This document shows positions 59,262 through 64,000 of a stretch of DNA of 64,000 nucleotides, in pieces. Position numbers and translations under genes: made by a program. The stretch comes from Paramecium sonneborni (taxonomy: Eukaryota; Ciliophora; Oligohymenophorea; Peniculida; Parameciidae), in the NCBI GenBank assembly GCA_905182985.1, contig CAJJDN010000136.1, positions 255,038-319,037 of the forward strand, given 5' to 3'. The notes beneath the pieces are model-generated. The model was not told where the DNA came from and did not search any database. It saw only the letters and a list, made by a program, of their open reading frames with translations. Position 1 is the stretch's first letter, and every line of letters begins with the position of its first letter.

Positions 59262-61763
59262 ATTCTTATTATGTACTATTAACATTCATAGGACTTTCAT
59301 TTTGCATTATTTAATTAATTTCAATTGATGCTCTAAGTCTACTGAGTCTACTGGACCCAGCAAAATTGATAACTTTGGTTGAAGCATATTCTTCATAAGT
59401 TTCCATTTAAGAAACTTTTAATGAGGTAAGACAATTAAATAAAATAGAAAGGAAGAGTGCAGAGATAATAATAATTGTAAGTATGGAAATTTTATTAAGA
59501 TAGTATGAATATACTACACACATTCCATCTAACATTTTATTAAAGTCTTCCTAAATTATAATAATATTAAATAATTACTTTAATAAATGTACAATTTGTA
59601 GCCTTAAGTAAGCTATTTAAATTGTACAGAGTTTTTTATTATAAATCAATAAATTCTGAATGATTATTAATATATTGATTTAATTTAAAATTTAAATCTA
59701 AATTTTAAGATACAAATTAAGATTCTAATAATTAAGTTTTAATCCATCCTTAAGCTTATGATTAGTAATGTAATTTTAATTTTTAGAATAGATCTTATTA
59801 ATTCAAACATGATGAAGAATATTTTGTAATCAGATATGATGGATGCCAACACATTTAAGAATCATTAAGTCCTCCATTTCTTCTTGGATAACTTCCATCA
59901 GAACATAATGTTGCTGATAATTCTACACAATTTTCTTATTCTTTATATTAATTAAAATCATCAATTAGAATTTAGAATTTTTCCATTTCAGATGGACTTA
60001 AATCAATAAATGTACCATCTACAATTGAAGTAATAGTTAAAGAATTATTATTCAACTTTTATATAAAGATGGCCTAATTTGAATTTAATTTTTAAATTTC
60101 ATCTAAGACTCCATTTTCACTATTGATGAAGGTTCTAATATCTTTAAGTCTTGATATAAAGTTTAATTATTCATAAATATTTCCATCACCATACAAACAA
60201 GAATGAATAGCTTCTTTAGTTTCTGAAAAATCAATAATATTTTGTTAATCATAGAATTACTCATTATGTATAATACTATCAAAATAAATGCATAGTTCAT
60301 TCGATATTTTTGAATTGGATTATAAGAAAATATTTATTATCAATATTCCAACCAATATAAGATTGCATAAAAACCAAAGTATATCAATATACTTTTTGAT
60401 TTTTAAATGTTTATTTATCATATAACCTAACCATAAAATAATTTCAATAAAACTGAAAATGATTAACACTATTAATAAACCAATATTTGAATTAAAGTAA
60501 TAGTTCATATCTTCACTTAAAGTTTAATGGAAATCAATTAATTTATTAGCATAATGTAATATATAGTTATTTATTTATGATAACTATTACTTAGTTTTAG
60601 TGATCATTGTAGTCAATTTAGAATCTCTAAGAGTTAACGAAGAATTCTCCAAAGACCCAAATCTCTAAAATATATTTCCATAATAGTCTTTGATTTCATC
60701 CACTTAACTTGTCAAATACATATTATTCTATTCTTTTTTGACTATATCATAATATCCAAGTTGAGTAAGATGATTTTCGTCTTCCTTTGTTGAAAATAAA
60801 TAATCTATCTATAAATTTTGTAATTAGGAGATTTACAATTTTCATTTTCGAGAAATAGGATTCAATAGCTGAGATAATATGAGTTCCATTCGATGAGATT
60901 TTAATAGGAAGAGGAGAATTGGGCTCATTTCTCTTAAGTCTATTCTTATATAAAAATGTACTAATCATTAAAATCTATAATATCTTATTATTTTGATTAT
61001 AAAGTGATGGATACTCTACTTTAATATAGTTTTTTTAAATTAGATTAGAAATCCATGAAGTTATTTTATAATGAATTAAAATCAGCTTATAAAATACTGT
61101 ATCCAGTAAAATTCTCATCATTTCTTACAAGTAATTTATTAAAAGATTTAGCTATATAACAATTGGAATAATCTAATCCATCAATAGCTTTATTTGAATA
61201 GACCTTAGAATATTATAACTGATTACTAATGATATTATAGAAACAATAATTATGAGTAGATTCAAAATAACAATAGTTACAATTCCAAATTTATGAAATC
61301 TCTTTGTATTCAAAATGAATTCATCCTCTGTATGTTATTTAATCCATTTGATTATAGAACTATGATATGGTATTAAATAGTATACCTTGGCATTAGCGTT
61401 ACTAAAATATAGAGCATAGATAAAAATAGAGTAGATATAGCAATAATTAGCCAAGGAAGTGTGTAATATTAGAGATCTATAAAATAATTGTCAGAAGATA
61501 TTTTGTAGCTGTTATTAATCCATTTTTCCACCTGACTTGAAAGTTCCTAATTTTACTCTGAATAAATGGAATCAAAAATTGATTATCTTTATGAGTCTGT
61601 GATATCAACTAGATGATAATGATATTTAATTTTTACAATTTTCAATTTCCTTGCATAATTGATTTTGAGTATTAGTGAATTCGAGAATATCACTATCACT
61701 ATTATCATTTGATAATACTAAAGTCAAGAAAAGAACAAAAATAATTGGATAAGGTCGTCGCAT
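59254..61763 (-). CDS. prominin-like five-span membrane protein
   Basis: Signal peptide MRRPYPIIFVLFLTLVLS, a short extracellular N-terminus, two close membrane spans (PWLIIAISTLFLSMLYILVT; FGIVTIVILNLLIIIVSIIS), a long loop of about 250 residues, two more spans (IGLLIVLIIFSFIEIILWLG; YIDILWFLCNLILVGILIIN), a second long loop with about seven cysteines (LSATLCSDGSYPRRNGG, DSQMCWHPSYL), one last span (SILTIIIISALFLSILFNC) and a cytoplasmic tail ending STQQEFK. This layout is that of prominins, which sit in membrane protrusions and cilia; tweety-type channels are an alternative. Several introns are needed and I did not place all of them. Confidence 0.6.
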
Positions 61764-62337
61764 TATTGAATTATTATTTCAATTAAATTATTATTGTTAA
61801 ATAGCATAAAATGAAGAATTGATTGTTCAAATAAATGATAATATATTATCGGTATTTATCTTAACTATGAATGTTGATAAGAAAATACAGTGTCTACAAT
61901 AATTGAATAAAATGAATATAAATGGCTTGTTTATAATGTATTTACATAAGAAATAATGAATATGCATTAATTTTGAATGGAGAAATATAAATATATATTT
62001 AAATATTAATTATTTGATTGTTTCTTAATTAATAATTGATGTATCGAAGATTCTAAGTATATTATAATAAACTTAAAATTTATGAAACTCTATATCCACC
62101 ATTTATATGGAAGTGTTTTCGATGTTGAATCAATTGATAAATTAGGTTTCTCATTCGTATTTCATCATTCTCACTCAAAAATCCAAAAGAGAAATAATTT
62201 AAATTGTATTATTTATACAACTACTATAAGACTTCTAAATCATCAATTTCTAACAGATCTTTTTATGATATATATTTTAAAACTTAATTTCTTATTATTT
62301 ATTCTAAATATGTATGACTATTATTTAAATGATCAAG
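61764..62337. other. promoter region and doubtful short plus-strand ORF
   Basis: 61764-62035 is AT-rich with nothing recognised. At 62040-62340 a plus-strand frame starts MYRRFQVYYNKLKIYETLYP and meets a TGA after WKCFRC. A 22-nt intron could carry it on, but the continuation is weak in all frames. I do not call a gene. Confidence 0.3.
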
Positions 62338-64000
62338 TTTAACTAGGAATGAAATTTACTATTTTCTCAATAAACTATGACAAGTATCTTATTTAGTTTT
62401 TTGATTAAAATGTTACTCTCCAATCATTTTTTGAGTAATGTAATTTCAATCTTCAAATAATGCACAATCCTATTATATATTATCTTTAATAATTATATTT
62501 AAAACTTAATAATAAACAGATAAAGCAAGTGGGCATTTAATTTCTCTGATTATAAAACTCTTTTGATGGATTTCTTGGATTAATGTTAATTCGCTATATT
62601 TCAATTAATAAATTTAATCAGAGTCATATTAATTGAGAGTTTCCTTTTTGATATTATAATAATCTTTAATTAATTAATAAAAGAAGAGTAAAATACCATG
62701 TGCATTATTAAGATTTTATTTTATAGTTCTTGCTATCAACTAATTGATTCAAAAGTTGAACTTAAGAAATAATTTATTAAAAGGAGCAAAATAAGCTTTA
62801 GAGTAAGAGTGAACCAATTTTATAAAACTTTATGATTGCATTCCCTATTTAGATTGTTGCAATCTTATTAATTTTTTTTGTGTTCTCTTCACGAAAGAAT
62901 TAATTTCATTCGGAAGTAAAAGTAAAATTTCCTAAGCTAAAGTTCTAGATGATTCCCAATTACTTCTTCATTAAGTAATTAGTTATCCAACTTTAGTGTT
63001 TCCTTATGCTTGTTCTAAACAATAATTAAATAAAAATTATTTTTTCTGATAAATTTCTCCTTTTTTGGTTCTAGTGTTTCAGGAGTACTAAAAAATTAAT
63101 AATTCATCTTCAAAATTTATAAGCAAGGTCTAGAAACTTCATAATAACATTCAGGTATTAATTGTGAATATAATATTTCAACAATTTATTGAGTGAACTT
63201 AATTATAGATTGAATTGAAGTATTGTCTTTTGATTTACCTGGTTCTAAAAATTTAAGATCTTTCTAATAACTTGTTCTGATTTAAAAAACTTTATTTTTG
63301 ATAAATAATTCTTTTTAAAATTGAGATAAGAGGTTTTTATAACAAATTATTCAAAGAGTAGAATAGAATCTAATTCAGTTTGAGTTGGTTTTGCAGCTTT
63401 TCTGCTATTTATAGCAGAAATTTGAAATGCTTCAAACTATAAAGCTCTATTAATATTAAACATCCACTTTTAAATAATTTTGATATTGACATTTAACAAA
63501 ATAACATTCTTGAAAAAATATCTTATTCAGAAATAGAGATTTATTATTCAGATTTTGCAAATTTTGAGCAAAGAATTAATTGCCCATATTTTTTGTTGAT
63601 ATTATCTAATCTTATTTTATTTTGTGATCAATAATATATTTTATATATTCTATTTTAACATCTGCTAAATTTTATTGATTTATTAAGCATAAGCATAATT
63701 GAGATTGTAATTTTATTGATTTAATTTAACACTTTCAATGTAATGATCAACAAAATAGTAACAAATTAAAGTAATCTTATAATTAAAAAATACAACATTT
63801 TTCTTGTCCTCTTTTCCTAATTCATTAAATAGTTTTATCAGTATTTTAACCTCTAATCAATAAACTTCATCAAAACAAGAATTGAATAAATCTAATAATA
63901 CAATCTTTTATGGATAGAATTTAATAGCTTATTTTTTTAAATAGAATTATTTTTTAGGATTCATGCTGATGAATGACATTTGTTTAATTTGGAATATTGT
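62338..64000 (-). CDS. unresolved gene or pseudogene, cut by window end
   Basis: Several coding-like pieces on the minus strand: LLDLFNSCFDEVY, LFNELGKEDKKNVVFFNYK, KAAKPTQTELDSILLFEQFV, TSIQSIIKFTQQIVEILYSQ, KRTQKKLIRLQQSKQGMQSQ, SFIKLVHSYSKAYFAPFNKL, IREIKCPLALSVYYQVLN. They lie in different frames, and in-frame TGA codons interrupt stretches that otherwise continue. One 25-nt intron (YLKVD|FEAFQ) fits well; the others I could not place. It may be a large helical-repeat protein gene with many introns, or one that is decaying. No family recognised; the 5' end may lie beyond the window. Confidence 0.4.

Overview
The window reads as macronuclear DNA of a ciliate, most likely Paramecium or a close relative. 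It is very AT-rich. Recognisable proteins stay open only if TAA and TAG are read as glutamine and TGA is the sole stop (ciliate code 6). Genes are broken by tiny introns of about 20-32 nt, mostly GTA...TAG with a sizeable minority ending AAG or CAG. Gene spacing is often below 100 bp. Under the standard code almost every real gene here looks shattered. For most genes I spliced the frame by hand; where the spliced length is a whole number of codons I give the protein length.

Layout. 100-14498 is a signalling block: a minus-strand soluble-type adenylate cyclase (two cyclase domains, NTPase, PH domain), then three tandem plus-strand hybrid histidine kinase copies, the first decayed and the next two intact. 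An exact 1144-bp duplication around a single N (4436-6724) is probably an unmerged contig overlap. 15588-23241 holds a TM9SF/nonaspanin, the DNA primase large subunit, a SHIPPO-repeat axonemal protein and two coiled-coil proteins. 24000-29262 holds an AGC-type kinase, a second SHIPPO protein and unassigned proteins. 29313-35594 is an intronless 2093-codon gene for a Cys-rich multi-pass surface protein with a long Gln-rich tail. 36510-42610 holds an LRR protein, an unknown, a short-chain dehydrogenase, a 64-aa zinc-ribbon protein, ribosomal protein eL37 and a rhomboid protease. 42637-49065 holds a GxYxxGKxxGxW-repeat protein, a coiled-coil protein, a DHHC palmitoyltransferase and a PH plus YiiX-type papain-like protein whose stop overlaps the DHHC start. 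49205-58275 holds an RCC1-TKL kinase fusion, two small proteins, a DZIP1/Iguana-like zinc-finger protein and a CLU-like TPR protein. 58364-61763 is a convergent pair, coiled coil versus a prominin-like membrane protein. From 61764 to the end frames are poorly resolved.

Functionally the window mixes housekeeping genes (PRIM2, eL37), membrane traffic (TM9SF, DHHC, rhomboid), cAMP and phosphorelay signalling, and several genes whose relatives act in cilia (SHIPPO, DZIP1, prominin). These are single eukaryotic genes, not operons. No tRNA, rRNA, CRISPR array, insertion sequence or telomeric repeat was recognised.
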